Assembly (NCBI RefSeq): GCF_002163585.1
Contig: NZ_CP015579.1
Location: 2,356,001-2,420,000 of the forward strand
Reading direction: 5' to 3'
DNA from: Tatumella citrea
GTDB taxonomy: Bacteria > Pseudomonadota > Gammaproteobacteria > Enterobacterales > Enterobacteriaceae
DNA length: 64,000 nt
Under the pieces are notes generated by a model, which was not told where the DNA came from, did not search any database, and saw nothing but the letters and a program-made list of their open reading frames with translations. Below are positions 8,864-18,519 of this stretch, in pieces. The position numbers and the translations under genes are program-made. Each line of letters begins with the position of its first letter. The first letter of the stretch is position 1.

Positions 8864-9619
8864 ATGAACAAACCCGACAGCAGTTCCCAGGCTTCCGCTA
8901 AAACCGCACTGGTGGTCAGTGCCCATTCTGCAGATTTCGTCTGGCGCGCCGGCGGTGCTATCGCATTACATACCCAGGCAGGTTACCAGGTTCATATTGT
9001 TTGCCTGTCGTTTGGTGAGCGTGGCGAATCAGCCAAACTGTGGCGTAAAGGGGAAATGACCGAAGAGAAAGTCAAAGCCTCCCGTCGCCAGGAAGCAATT
9101 GCTGCAGCAGAAATTCTCGGAGCCAGCATCGAGTTTTTCGATATGGGCGATTATCCGTTACGTGCCGACAAAGAAGACCTGTTCCGTCTGGCTGATGTTT
9201 ACCGCCGCGTACAGCCTCACTTTGTACTGACCCACTCTCTGAAAGATCCGTACAACTACGACCATCCACTGGCGACCAATCTGGCTCAGGAAGCCCGCAT
9301 TATTGCTCAGGCTGAAGGTTATAAACCCGGGGAGAAAATTGTCGGTGCACCACCGGTCTATTGTTTTGAACCGCACCAACCAGAACAGTGTGAATGGCGA
9401 CCCGACGTACTGCTCGACATTACCCCGGTGTGGGATAAAAAATACCAGGCCATTCAGTGCATGGCAGGCCAGGAACATCTGTGGGAATACTATACCCGTG
9501 TGGCGTTACAACGTGGTGTGCAGGCGAAACGTAATATCGGCATTACCGCTGCTAAAGAGATCATCTATGGCGAAGGCTACCAGAGTATCTTCCCGCGTGT
9601 GACAGGAGATTTATCATGA
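8864..9619 (+). CDS. galB: 4-Oxalomesaconate hydratase (PIG-L/LmbE family)
   Basis: This 251-residue zinc enzyme of the PIG-L/LmbE deacetylase fold hydrates the enol form of OMA to 4-carboxy-4-hydroxy-2-oxoadipate (CHA). The metal motif appears as [13 protein letters not shown], so the first ligand pair reads AHSAD rather than the usual AHPDD, as is characteristic of the GalB branch. Downstream motifs include SFGERGES, and NYDHPLAT supplies the third zinc histidine. AAAAGGATCAGG precedes the start. It overlaps galC by four bases (ATGA), showing an operon. GalB of Pseudomonas putida is the characterised relative. Confidence 0.88.
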   Translation: MNKPDSSSQASAKTALVVSAHSADFVWRAGGAIALHTQAGYQVHIVCLSFGERGESAKLWRKGEMTEEKVKASRRQEAIAAAEILGASIEFFDMGDYPLRADKEDLFRLADVYRRVQPHFVLTHSLKDPYNYDHPLATNLAQEARIIAQAEGYKPGEKIVGAPPVYCFEPHQPEQCEWRPDVLLDITPVWDKKYQAIQCMAGQEHLWEYYTRVALQRGVQAKRNIGITAAKEIIYGEGYQSIFPRVTGDLS

Positions 9620-10356
9620 GTGATAACAGCGCACAGTGGGTGGGGAAAAAAGGCATAGTCATTCGTAATATTTCACGGACTGATGAGCAGGTACTGCATG
9701 AACTGGCCCACCTCGGTGTGGCTACGGTTCACGAAGCCCAGGGGCGTAAGGGATTACTGGACGGTTCCATTCGCCCGATTCAGCAAAATGTCAGCCGCTG
9801 CGGTAATGCCGTGACCGTGCTGGTCGCTCCCGGTGATAACTGGATGTTCCATGTGGCGGTAGAACAATGCCGTCCGGGCGATATTCTGGTGGTTGCACCG
9901 ACCTCGCCTTGTAATGACGGATATTTTGGTGACCTGCTCGCCACTTCATTACAGGCCCGCGGCGTGATTGGCCTGATTGCTGATGTCGGCGTTCGGGATA
10001 CCCAGACCCTGCGTAATATGGGCTTCCCGGTATGGTCTAAAGCGGTCTATGCACAAGGCACGGTGAAAGAGACCCTGGGGTCGGTAAATATCCCTGTGAT
10101 CTGTGCAGGCCAGCTGATCATGCCTGGTGATGCCATAGTGGCAGATGACGACGGTGTTGTGGTTGTGCGCCATGCAGAAGCCGGCGAAGTTCTGCTGGCC
10201 GCCCGGAAACGTGAAGCGCTGGAAGAAAGTAAGCGTGCCCGTCTGGCGGCCGGTGAGCTGGGGCTGGATATTTACAATATGCGTCCGACCCTGGAACAAA
10301 AAGGCCTGAAGTATTACGACGACATCACAGAGCTGGAACAGTCAGCTAAAAAGTGA
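9616..10356 (+). CDS. galC: 4-Carboxy-4-hydroxy-2-oxoadipate aldolase (RraA-like, class II)
   Basis: A 246-residue protein of the RraA/HMG-CHA aldolase family that cleaves CHA to pyruvate and oxaloacetate, the last step of the gallate route. Visible family features are [12 protein letters not shown] at residues ~35-46, the phosphate/metal loop region [24 protein letters not shown] (G-D-x2-A then R-D), and the [10 protein letters not shown] strand near residue 180. These match divalent-metal-dependent class II pyruvate aldolases that lack the TIM barrel. It overlaps galB by four bases and is followed after nine bases by galD. Confidence 0.88.
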   Translation: MSDNSAQWVGKKGIVIRNISRTDEQVLHELAHLGVATVHEAQGRKGLLDGSIRPIQQNVSRCGNAVTVLVAPGDNWMFHVAVEQCRPGDILVVAPTSPCNDGYFGDLLATSLQARGVIGLIADVGVRDTQTLRNMGFPVWSKAVYAQGTVKETLGSVNIPVICAGQLIMPGDAIVADDDGVVVVRHAEAGEVLLAARKREALEESKRARLAAGELGLDIYNMRPTLEQKGLKYYDDITELEQSAKK

Positions 10357-10365
10357 GGTGGCAAT

Positions 10366-11478
10366 ATGCGTCAGACCCGAATCCCCTGCATGCTAATGCG
10401 GGGCGGTACATCTAAAGGCGCTTTTTTCCTGGCTTCTGATCTGCCGGCAGATAAACAGCGGCGTGATGAAGTTTTGCTGGCGGTGATGGGTTCTCCTGAC
10501 CCGCGGCAGATAGACGGTGTCGGTGGTGCCGACCCGCTAACCAGCAAAGTGGCGATAATCAGCCGCTCACAACGGGAAGATGCAGATGTTGATTATCTGT
10601 TTGCCCAGGTGAATGTTGATAAACCGGTAGTCGATTATGGCCAGAACTGCGGCAATATTCTGGCTGCCGTAGGCCCTTATGCGCTGGAAAAAGGATTACT
10701 GGCCGCCAGTGACGGCATGACACGGGTCAGGATTTTTATGGTCAATACCGGCCAGCTGGCTACCGCTCATGTTCCTACACCACAGGGAGAGGTGGACTAT
10801 CAGGGAAATCTGCAAATTGATGGCGTACCGGGTACGGCTGCAGAAATTTTCCTGGAATTCGCCGATACCGCAGGTTCGGTTTGTGGTGCGTTGTTGCCCA
10901 CCGGCAGTGTCATCAACCAGTATGACGGTATAGACGTGACCTGTATTGATAACGGCATGCCGGTGGTACTGCTGCGCGCAGCAGATCTCGGCCGCACTGG
11001 TGAGGAAACGCGTGAACAGCTGGACCATGATACCGAGCTGAAAGCACGTCTGGAATCGATTCGTCTGCAGGCTGGTCCGGCGATGAATCTCGGTGATGTA
11101 ACCTCGCGCACCGTGCCAAAAATGACACTGATTTCAGCCCCGCGCTTTGGTGGCACACTTTCCACACGGACCTTTATTCCACACCGTTGCCACGCCTCTA
11201 TCGGGGTACTGGGAGCCGTCAGTGTCGCCAGTGCCTGTCTGCTGCCTGGTTCCGTGACCGAAGGGCTGGCCGTTCTGTCAGACGACCCTCAGCCGCGAAT
11301 CGGCGTGGAACATCCGACCGGAGAATTTAGCGTTAAATTGCGGACTGACCCTGCCCGCAGCGGCGCTGAACGGCTCACCGGAAGTGGCTTGTTGCGCACT
11401 GCACGCTTACTGTTTGATGGAAACGTCAGTATTCCCGGCACGGTCTGGGACGGGCAATCACAAGGAGATGTCGCATGA
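10366..11478 (+). CDS. galD: 4-Oxalomesaconate tautomerase (PrpF family)
   Basis: A 370-residue PrpF/diaminopimelate-epimerase-fold protein. It converts keto-OMA released by GalA into the enol tautomer used by GalB. The N-terminal RMRGGTSKG-like motif appears as MLMRGGTSKGAFF, and the family signature YGQNCGNILAAVGPYA (residues ~87-102) holds one catalytic cysteine; NQYDGIDVTCIDNGMP follows mid-protein. GAGGTGGCAAT before the ATG gives a good ribosome site. The gene overlaps the next one by four bases (ATGA). Confidence 0.88.
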   Translation: MRQTRIPCMLMRGGTSKGAFFLASDLPADKQRRDEVLLAVMGSPDPRQIDGVGGADPLTSKVAIISRSQREDADVDYLFAQVNVDKPVVDYGQNCGNILAAVGPYALEKGLLAASDGMTRVRIFMVNTGQLATAHVPTPQGEVDYQGNLQIDGVPGTAAEIFLEFADTAGSVCGALLPTGSVINQYDGIDVTCIDNGMPVVLLRAADLGRTGEETREQLDHDTELKARLESIRLQAGPAMNLGDVTSRTVPKMTLISAPRFGGTLSTRTFIPHRCHASIGVLGAVSVASACLLPGSVTEGLAVLSDDPQPRIGVEHPTGEFSVKLRTDPARSGAERLTGSGLLRTARLLFDGNVSIPGTVWDGQSQGDVA

Positions 11479-12398
11479 ACCAGCCACAGGCATTAGTGGT
11501 CAAAAAAATCACCCTGATTGGGTTGGGTGAAGTCGGTACCTTGCTGGCACAGGAACTTCAGTCCCGATGGCCTGAAATCCGGTTAAGTGCCTATGACTGG
11601 CTGTACACTCAGCCGGCCATGCAGCAACGGGCTCAGACGCTGAATGTTACCCTGTGTGAAAATCTGGCAGATGCCCTGGCTGACAGTCAGTTGATTTTTT
11701 CGGTAGTCACTGCTGACAGTGCCCGCTGCGTTGCCGAACAAGCCGCAGCCTGGCTGGGTGAAGGCCAGTATTTTCTGGATCTAAACTCAGTGTCGCCACT
11801 AACCAAACAAAAAAACAGCCGTTCGGTCACCTCAGCGTCAGCTGAATATATCGATGTTGCAGTTATGGCACCCTTCCCGCCCGCCAGACTCGGCACCCCG
11901 TTACTGACTGGCGGACCATCCGCTGAACTGATCAGTCACTGGCTCAATGAACACGGCTTTAGCAGCAGTGTCCACAGCAAGGAAATCGGTGAAGCGTCGG
12001 CGATTAAAATGTGTCGCAGTGTGATGATCAAAGGGCTGGAAGCCCTGACTGTAGAATGCCTGAGTGCCGCCCGGATGTACGGGGTTGAAGAGGAAGTGCT
12101 AAGCTCGCTGCATCGTAGTTTCCCGTCACTGGGCTGGGACAAGCAACTGGGTGACTACCTGGTGAGCCGGGTGGCTGAACATGGTAAACGCCGTGCAGAA
12201 GAGATGGCTGAAGTAGCGAAGACTCTTAAGGATGTGGGCGTAACCCCTTCTCAGAGCCTGGCAACCCGTGAAACCCAGCAGCGATTTGTCGATGAACTGG
12301 CGGCTCTCCAGCTCAGTTGGGATCAACTACAGCCCTTTAGCTGGAAAAAAGTGATAGATCGGATCTACCGGACAGAAGCCAGCGAGCCTACAAAGTAA
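11475..12398 (+). CDS. NAD(P)-binding dehydrogenase with DUF1932 C-terminus, gallate operon member
   Basis: A 307-residue protein with an N-terminal Rossmann domain of 6-phosphogluconate/3-hydroxyisobutyrate dehydrogenase type (ITLIGLGEVGTLLA, residues ~12-25). DLNSVSP at ~105 matches the substrate loop, and KMCRSVMIKGLEAL at ~177-190 carries the usual catalytic lysine. The helical C-terminal half fits DUF1932. It is the last gene of the galBCD operon (4-base overlap). It is not part of the characterised Pseudomonas gallate route. It could reduce a 2-oxo or hydroxy-acid side product such as CHA or OMA, but no specific reaction can be assigned. Confidence 0.75.
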   Translation: MNQPQALVVKKITLIGLGEVGTLLAQELQSRWPEIRLSAYDWLYTQPAMQQRAQTLNVTLCENLADALADSQLIFSVVTADSARCVAEQAAAWLGEGQYFLDLNSVSPLTKQKNSRSVTSASAEYIDVAVMAPFPPARLGTPLLTGGPSAELISHWLNEHGFSSSVHSKEIGEASAIKMCRSVMIKGLEALTVECLSAARMYGVEEEVLSSLHRSFPSLGWDKQLGDYLVSRVAEHGKRRAEEMAEVAKTLKDVGVTPSQSLATRETQQRFVDELAALQLSWDQLQPFSWKKVIDRIYRTEASEPTK

Positions 12399-12420
12399 CC
12401 GCTTATCCCAGCTATACACT

Positions 12421-12452
12421 GCAATAATGGTGGTTTTCCCACCATTATTTGC
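12421..12452 (+). terminator. Terminator of the galBCD operon
   Basis: A GCAATAATGGTGG/CCACCATTATT hairpin has an 11-bp perfect stem and a 5-base loop, starting 22 bases after the last stop. The T tract is short (ATTATTT). Confidence 0.7.
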
Positions 12453-12501
12453 AGGAGTGCCGAAATATTCGGCATTCAGTGAACACCACTGCGAAAGGGC
12501 T

Positions 12502-12530
12502 TTGACAACCCTGCCAGCCGTGGTTAATAT
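12502..12530 (+). promoter_or_regulatory. Promoter of the tRNA-Asn gene
   Basis: A consensus TTGACA (12502-12507), a 17-base spacer and TAATAT (12525-12530) are followed by a GC-rich discriminator (GCGCCTCG), as expected for stable-RNA promoters under stringent control. The tRNA starts 22 bases downstream. Confidence 0.8.
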
Positions 12531-12551
12531 GCGCCTCGTCTTAACGACAAT

Positions 12552-12627
12552 TCCTCTGTAGTTCAGTCGGTAGAACGGCGGACTGTTAATCCGTATGTCA
12601 CTGGTTCGAGTCCAGTCAGAGGAGCCA
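12552..12627 (+). tRNA. tRNA-Asn (anticodon GTT)
   Basis: This 76-base cloverleaf closely matches E. coli tRNA-Asn. The acceptor stem TCCTCTG pairs with CAGAGGA, the anticodon loop is CTGTTAATC, the T arm is CTGGTTCGAGTCCAG, and CCA is encoded at the 3' end. It has its own promoter and terminator. tRNA-Asn genes are frequent integration sites, and the next 6 kb differ from the flanks. Confidence 0.98.
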
Positions 12628-12631
12628 ATTT

Positions 12632-12666
12632 AAAAAAACCAGATGTCTGCGGGCGTCTGGTTTTTT
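12632..12666 (+). terminator. Terminator of tRNA-Asn
   Basis: AAAAAACCAGATG pairs with CGTCTGGTTTTTT over 13 bp (one wobble), and the right arm ends in six T. This is a classic rho-independent terminator five bases after the tRNA. Confidence 0.9.
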
Positions 12667-12994
12667 GCTTTTTATCAATTAGCTACCCCATTACCTCGTC
12701 CACACGCCCATTAAACAGTATTTTAAGCTACGTCCCTTTGCTGGTAAAATTGTAGGAAATTCTCCCATTTCTAACAGCTGTGCTAAGAAGAATCAGGTCA
12801 TGCGTTAAATATGCTGTTAACATCCCGGTAGTTGCCATGAATGGAGAATGTCTGGGATACAAATCGCAGTTAAATCATTCGCCGGTGATGACTGAAGCTA
12901 TTACATTAAATATGGTCGATCACTGTAAGAAGTCAGAATCAGTCTGTCAGACTCTGACTTCTCATAAAAAATACCCGAAGATCCATAAGTTACA
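12667..12994. other. Intergenic AT-rich stretch with a long palindrome at 12928-12962
   Basis: No supportable gene is seen. AGAAGTCAGA (12928-12937) and TCTGACTTCT (12953-12962) form a perfect 10-bp stem whose interior holds a second dyad (AGTCTG/CAGACT). It lies beyond the 3' end of ttuB on the minus strand. There is no clear T tract on either side, so it may be an mRNA-end hairpin rather than a canonical terminator. Confidence 0.5.
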
Positions 12995-14296
12995 TCATTT
13001 AAACGAAACACTTGATTCATGAGCAGGCGATTTACGATGGCGCTCGATGGTCAGCGTTAAAACCGCCGAGACCAATAGCATCCCCGCAATAAAATACATT
13101 GAGCCAGAGTAGTTGCCTGTTGTTTCGCGCAACCAACCGATAATAGCAGGTCCGGCAAAACCACCTAAATTACCAATCGAGTTGATTGTTGCTAGTCCCG
13201 CAGCTGCAGCCGGGCCATTCAGAAGGAGTGATGGAATACTCCACAATGGCGGTTTGCATGAAGAGATGCCAATATTAGCCATAATCAGTGCTAACAGAGC
13301 AAATCCTAATGTATGCACTGAACCTGCCACAACGAAGCCAGCACAAGCTAACAGACAAGCTGCAACTACATGCCATATACGTTCACGTGTTTTATCTGAA
13401 TGTCGCGCCCAACTCACCATGGCAATAATCGAGAGTGCAGCAGGCAACGCATTAATCAAACCTGTCTGTATAGTAGTCAAACCAAAAGATTTCAGAAATT
13501 GTGGTGACCAGATATTCAGGGAATACAACCCAGCGGAGCTGCCAAAATAAACCACGGCTAAGGTCAATACGCGTTTATCTGCCAGGCCTCTCCAGATACT
13601 GGTTTTAACACCAGCATTTTTAATTATATTTTCCTTTTCAAGCGTATCCAGTAACCAGGAGGTTTCTTCAGGCTTTAACCAGTGATTTTTCTCTGGTCGG
13701 TCGTTAAGATAGAAAAAGGTAAAAACGCCTAACAAAATAGCGGCTATTGCATCCAGCATAAACATCAATTGCCAGCCTTTAAAGCCTAGAGCACCATTCA
13801 TGCTGAGTATTATGGCTGCTAAAGGAGAACCTACCATCGCGGAAATGGGCGCTGCTGCCATAAACAAAGCAATAACCTGGGCGCGGCGTTTAATGGGAAA
13901 CCATGTACTCAGATAGAGAATAATGCCTGAAAAGAAACCGGCTTCTGCCACCCCTAATAAAAAACGTAATACATAAAAACTGGTGGCACTTTTAACAAAC
14001 ATCATACAGGCAGCGATAATACCCCAGCTAACCATGATTCTTGCTAACCAGATGCGCGGCCCAACTTTTTGCAAAATTACATTAGAGGGTACATCGGTAA
14101 TAAAGTATCCAATAAAAAATAACCCCGCACCTAAACCAAACACGGAAGCTGTAAATCCAAGATCCTGATTCATTGTTAATGCGGCAAAACCAATATTAAT
14201 CCGGTCAAAAAAAGCAATAAAATAAGCAAACATTACGAAAGGAAGTACTTTCCATGTAATTCTTTTCAACGTGATACTTTCAATATCCTGATTCAT
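12995..14296 (-). CDS. ttuB: Tartrate-type MFS transporter (anion:cation symporter family)
   Basis: A 433-residue twelve-helix MFS protein. The ACS family N-terminus (FAYFIAFFDRINIGFAALTMN) has the conserved D-R-x-N in helix 1, followed by DVPSNVILQKVGPRIWLARIM between helices 2 and 3. This matches TtuB/phthalate/hexuronate-type carriers. Two tartrate-type enzymes, ttuC and ttuD, lie upstream on the other strand, so tartrate or a related hydroxyacid is the likely substrate. AT content is higher than in the gallate genes, consistent with a different origin. Substrate is inferred from the neighbours. Confidence 0.8.
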   Translation of the reverse strand: MNQDIESITLKRITWKVLPFVMFAYFIAFFDRINIGFAALTMNQDLGFTASVFGLGAGLFFIGYFITDVPSNVILQKVGPRIWLARIMVSWGIIAACMMFVKSATSFYVLRFLLGVAEAGFFSGIILYLSTWFPIKRRAQVIALFMAAAPISAMVGSPLAAIILSMNGALGFKGWQLMFMLDAIAAILLGVFTFFYLNDRPEKNHWLKPEETSWLLDTLEKENIIKNAGVKTSIWRGLADKRVLTLAVVYFGSSAGLYSLNIWSPQFLKSFGLTTIQTGLINALPAALSIIAMVSWARHSDKTRERIWHVVAACLLACAGFVVAGSVHTLGFALLALIMANIGISSCKPPLWSIPSLLLNGPAAAAGLATINSIGNLGGFAGPAIIGWLRETTGNYSGSMYFIAGMLLVSAVLTLTIERHRKSPAHESSVSFK

Positions 14297-15999
14297 AATC
14301 CCCTGCCTTTCACAATAGTGTATATGAGATTGTATGTTTACCGACTGGGGAACTATAAAGCGTTTCCAAAATTCAATAACTGTTAGCTTATTATATAAAT
14401 AAATTAAATAATGCCATAGTAGGTCTCTTTTGTATTATTTATTTGAAGTAGATCACTTAATCAACCCTGGTTACACCCTGTTTTTCACATAATTAAACAG
14501 TTAATTACATGATTGATTACTATCAACCCACTAAATAAATGGTTAGATTTGAGATCTCGTTCACATTATAACGTTTAAAAAATAGATATTCGACCCTGCT
14601 TACCTTACATCGCTCCGCTGTTGATTAATGAATATTCTTAGCCTATATTTTCTCAGTCAGTTCAAAATCGTTATCGTTTAGCAGTTTCAGCATATTACGT
14701 AATAACTCATCTTCACTTCGCTCAGCTTACACTTAGCAGCAGCCCGTTTAATGAATGTATCTAATCCGATGAGATTGTAAGCCACGTTTGACTGTTGATA
14801 GTGTGGTAGGAGGCAGGTACCACTTCGTGACCTCACTCAGTGTTAACCTGGCCGGGATTGGTCTATTTACTCCGGGAACAATGGGTTATCTGAGGTAGCA
14901 TACTTATCTGTTTAACAATGCCCATGGTCAGCTCGTGGCTATGTGGTCGGGTACGACGATCCGACATAATCATCACCTCATTCTTGATATCTGTTACATT
15001 CACATGTTATTTAGCTGCCAGCGGGTGATGGTGAATAAACCACCAACAGACAATTTTTATGCGTAATAGACCCCAACACCAGCGAACAATCTATTTTCAA
15101 TAGTTCGCGAAAGAAGATCATATCCAACCATCATGATTTTAATTTTGGAATGAGACTGATGTTTTTTTCAATGTTGTGAATATTACTGACCGGATGAAGT
15201 GGGGAAAATACACGATAGACAGGGAGCTAATCTGTGAGTAGCTGTATCGATTGTTCCGATACGTAACCTTCATCGTTCATTTTTCATACGCACCATAAAT
15301 CGCATCCCTGAAGTATCAAATTGTTCGTTGAATTTACCTGCCTCGCCAAAGAAAATTACACCGACTTCTGTTAATTACACATTGCGAGTTGAACGGTTTA
15401 CCAGACGTATTCCAGTATTTTATTTCAACAACCGAATAAAGCGAAAAAGTGATACAGGTATCATTTCCATTCTTTAGGCTCGCCAGCCAAAATGGACCCA
15501 TAGGCCCATGACAGCAAAGCAACCTAATTGATTTATATTAATTTATTCCCTCCACCATCAACCATTCAAATAATTTATATAATCCAGATATGATGATCTG
15601 CTCAGCTAAAAATGCATACTAAAATCAAGCGAGAAAAAATAGCAATGAATTAAAAAATGGAGATTTTAATATAAACATTCACTTTACAACTGGTACCGGT
15701 CGCAAAATTCTATAGCTCATCGTTTCAGCTCTGTTCAGCCAGAGTTTAAAAAAGTCGATATCAGGGGACTAAAGATTATTCATTGTTTTGCCTAATTTTC
15801 AATGCAACAGGTTTTACAAAGTGCTTTTACAACCACTATTTTCCGATAAAGGAAGGTTTACCGTCACAGTATTCAGATAACAACGAGCATTGTTATCAGC
15901 TTCTACATGCAGTGGCATTGCCTGACTGAAATATAGGTTAAAGACAGTATTGTTCACCAAACTCATTAAAATATACATTGATTAAGTTGGAGACTTGTT
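14297..15999. other. 1.7 kb with no intact gene; decayed coding remnants
   Basis: This is AT-rich sequence without a convincing gene. On the minus strand, broken reading frames remain: around 14643-14786, two frames joined by a shift read AYNLIGLDTFIKRAAAKCK...then DELLRNMLKLLNDNDFELTE before a stop. Around 15270-15375 another reads TEVGVIFFGEAGKFNEQFD...to a stop. Neither is recognised. A tartrate regulator of LysR type, usual in ttu clusters, is missing and may be what decayed here, but this is not shown. The last ~200 bases must hold the ttuC promoter, and a good ribosome site (TTGGAGA) precedes ttuC. Confidence 0.5.
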
Positions 16000-17088
16000 A
16001 TGCGTAATTACTCTATTGCTGCTATCCCTGCAGACGGCATCGGTCCAGAAGTCATCTCTGCAGGCGTTGAAGTGCTTCAGGCGGTTACCCGTCAAAATCC
16101 TGAGTTACGCTTTGATGTACAGACTTTTAACTGGGGTTCTGATTACTACAAAAAGCACGGTATAATGATGCCGGAAGATGGGCTTGAAACCCTGAAAAAA
16201 TTCGATGCCATTTATTTCGGCGCCGTTGGCGCACCCGATGTGCCTGACCACATCACTCTGTGGGGCCTGCGTCTGCCAATCTGCCAGGGCTTCGACCAGT
16301 ATGCCAACGTTCGTCCAACCAAAATTTTACCTGGCGTGACTTCCCCTTTACGCAATCGCGGACCTGGCGATCTGGATTGGGTCATCGTGCGTGAAAACTC
16401 AGAAGGTGAATACTCAGGTAATGGCGGTCGTGCACATAAAGGTCTGCCGGAAGAGGTGGGCACCGAAGTCGCCATCTTTACCCGGGTGGGGGTCACCCGT
16501 ATTATGCGTTACGCATTTAAACTGGCTCAATCCCGTCCTCGTAACCTACTGACCGTCGTCACCAAATCCAACGCACAGCGCCATGGAATGGTTATGTGGG
16601 ATGAGATCGCGGCTGAGGTTGCCAAAGAGTTTCCGGATGTGACCTGGGATAAAATGCTGGTAGATGCAATGACGCACCGCATGACATTGCACCCGCAATC
16701 ACTGGATACCATCGTCGCGACTAACCTGCATGCAGATATCCTGTCCGATCTGGCGGGCGCACTGGCGGGTAGCTTAGGTGTGGCACCGACTGCTAACATC
16801 GACCCGGAGCAGCGTTTCCCATCTATGTTTGAACCTATTCACGGCTCTGCATTCGATATCACCGGTAAAGGTATTGCTAACCCAATTGCAACCTTCTGGA
16901 CAGCAGTGCAGATGCTGGAGCACTTAGGTGAGAAAGACGCTGCTGCTCTCATCATGGAAGGCATCGAGTATGTTTGTACCAAAGGCATTTTGACTCCAGA
17001 TGTGGGTGGCACAGCGAATACCGCTGATGTGACTAAAGCCGTTGTTGAATTCATTGAGTCAAAAGCCACTGTTGCTGAAATGGTATAA
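16000..17088 (+). CDS. ttuC: Tartrate dehydrogenase/decarboxylase (D-malate dehydrogenase family)
   Basis: A 362-residue beta-decarboxylating dehydrogenase of the isocitrate/isopropylmalate dehydrogenase superfamily, TtuC/DmlA branch. The N-terminal AAIPADGIGPEVI nucleotide-fold motif is followed by substrate arginines in YANVRPTK and VRENSEGEYSG. The metal aspartates lie in VDAMTHR, NLHADILSDLAGALAGSLG is present, and the NAD loop PIHGSAFDITGKGIANP ends the core. Such enzymes convert meso-tartrate to D-glycerate plus CO2, oxidise L-tartrate, or oxidise D-malate. The adjacent glycerate kinase gene, two bases downstream, favours the route to glycerate. Confidence 0.9.
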   Translation: MRNYSIAAIPADGIGPEVISAGVEVLQAVTRQNPELRFDVQTFNWGSDYYKKHGIMMPEDGLETLKKFDAIYFGAVGAPDVPDHITLWGLRLPICQGFDQYANVRPTKILPGVTSPLRNRGPGDLDWVIVRENSEGEYSGNGGRAHKGLPEEVGTEVAIFTRVGVTRIMRYAFKLAQSRPRNLLTVVTKSNAQRHGMVMWDEIAAEVAKEFPDVTWDKMLVDAMTHRMTLHPQSLDTIVATNLHADILSDLAGALAGSLGVAPTANIDPEQRFPSMFEPIHGSAFDITGKGIANPIATFWTAVQMLEHLGEKDAAALIMEGIEYVCTKGILTPDVGGTANTADVTKAVVEFIESKATVAEMV

Positions 17089-17090
17089 AA

Positions 17091-18350
17091 ATGAGAAATG
17101 AACTGGCCGCAGAAATTCTGAAGGATATTTTTCAGCAGGCCGTTGACAGTGCTCGCCCGGGGCCTGTCATTCCCCCTGCTCTGCCGAAAAAGCCTCAAGG
17201 CCGCTGCGTGGTCATTGGTGCAGGCAAAGCCTCAGCAGCCATGGCTGCTGCGGTGGATGCGGCCTGGCCAGATGTAGATGTCAGTGGTGTTGTGGTAACA
17301 CGGTATGGTCATGCCGTACCTGCCGGACGCATCCACATACTGGAAGCTGCACATCCTGTAGCTGATGCCATGAGTGAAACCGCAGCGAAGCTTATCGTAG
17401 AATCGCTGCGTGGTCTAACAGCAGATGATTTAGTGCTGGCGTTAATCTCCGGTGGTGGTTCTGCTTTAATGGCGTTACCGATACAAGGCTTAACGCTGTC
17501 GGACAAACAAGCGATAACCCGGGCTCTGTTACACAGCGGTGCCAACATCAAAGAGATGAATCTGGTTCGTCGCCATCTGTCAGCAGTGAAAGGCGGGAAA
17601 CTGGCCCTGATGGCGCAACCAGCTCACGTCGTTTCTCTGATTATCAGTGATGTTCCTGGTGATAACCCTGCAGATGTTGCCTCTGGCCCGACAGTCCCTG
17701 ATAACAGCACCCCGGGCGATGCTCTGAAAGTGCTTGAGCGCTATGGTATTGCTGTCTCAGAACAGGTGGGATATGTACTACTTAACCAACCAGTGCAGGC
17801 GACATCGCAGGTGAAGAGTAACACGCGTTTAATTGCCACACCCGCTATGGCATTACAGGCCGCAGCAGAAAAAGCGCGTTGCCATGGTATTACCCCGTTA
17901 ATTTTGGGTGATGCTCTGGAGGGTGAAAGCCGGGAAGTTGCAGTGGTGATGGCCGGTATTGCTAAGTCAGTGAAGCAGTATGGGCATCCTGTTAAAGGTC
18001 CTGCCGTGTTACTTTCGGGTGGCGAAACGACTGTTACCGTTTCCAATGGCCGTGCGGGTAAAGGTGGCCGCAACACTGAGTTTCTGCTCAGTCTTGCCTG
18101 TGCTTTGAATGGTGAGGAGGGCATATGGGCTATTGCAGGTGACACGGACGGTATTGACGGGACTGAGGACGCAGCCGGGGCTTTAATCACGCCGGATACG
18201 TTGGCTCGTGGTAAACAGACCGGACTCAATGCATCAAAATATCTGAATGAACATGATAGTTACAGCTTCTTCCACTCTTTGGATGATTTACTGATTACCG
18301 GCCCGACACTAACAAACGTTAACGACATCCGTGCGATTCTCATCGCCTGA
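17091..18350 (+). CDS. ttuD: Glycerate 2-kinase (MOFRL family, TtuD)
   Basis: A 419-residue protein of the GK-II/MOFRL family. The N-terminal DUF4147 domain has VVIGAGKASAAMA (residues ~40-52), ISGGGSALM and the NLVRRHLSAVKGGKLA region. The C-terminal MOFRL domain shows LLSGGETTVTV, GKGGRNTEFLLSLA and AGDTDGIDGTEDAAGAL. TtuD was first named hydroxypyruvate reductase, but the family phosphorylates D-glycerate to 2-phosphoglycerate. It follows ttuC by two bases and would channel the glycerate formed there into lower glycolysis. A hairpin follows the stop. Confidence 0.9.
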   Translation: MRNELAAEILKDIFQQAVDSARPGPVIPPALPKKPQGRCVVIGAGKASAAMAAAVDAAWPDVDVSGVVVTRYGHAVPAGRIHILEAAHPVADAMSETAAKLIVESLRGLTADDLVLALISGGGSALMALPIQGLTLSDKQAITRALLHSGANIKEMNLVRRHLSAVKGGKLALMAQPAHVVSLIISDVPGDNPADVASGPTVPDNSTPGDALKVLERYGIAVSEQVGYVLLNQPVQATSQVKSNTRLIATPAMALQAAAEKARCHGITPLILGDALEGESREVAVVMAGIAKSVKQYGHPVKGPAVLLSGGETTVTVSNGRAGKGGRNTEFLLSLACALNGEEGIWAIAGDTDGIDGTEDAAGALITPDTLARGKQTGLNASKYLNEHDSYSFFHSLDDLLITGPTLTNVNDIRAILIA

Positions 18351-18357
18351 TGCAATT

Positions 18358-18388
18358 GCCCCTCTTCTAACATAGAGGGGGCTTATTC
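18358..18388 (+). terminator. Terminator after ttuD
   Basis: GCCCCTCT (18358-18365) pairs with AGAGGGGGC (18374-18382) with one bulged G and an 8-base loop. TTATTCTG follows. It lies 8 bases after the stop codon. Confidence 0.65.
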
Positions 18389-18519
18389 TGTAACAGCCTG
18401 CCTACCCAATACACACTTTTTAACAGTAATATTTGCGGGAATTAACTGCGATTCCTGCCGGGTAAACCGGCAGGTGCTACATTGCAATTCCCCGACCTCT
18501 GCTGCTTATGGCCGAATTC

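Noticed and set aside
12780..13022. 80-residue open frame between tRNA-Asn and ttuB
   Set aside because: No family likeness and no convincing ribosome site. It spans the nested palindrome and runs into the 3' end of ttuB.
15334..15522. 62-residue minus-strand frame in the ttu gap
   Set aside because: Composition is not protein-like, and another frame over the same bases looks more coding-like but is broken. Treated as decayed sequence.
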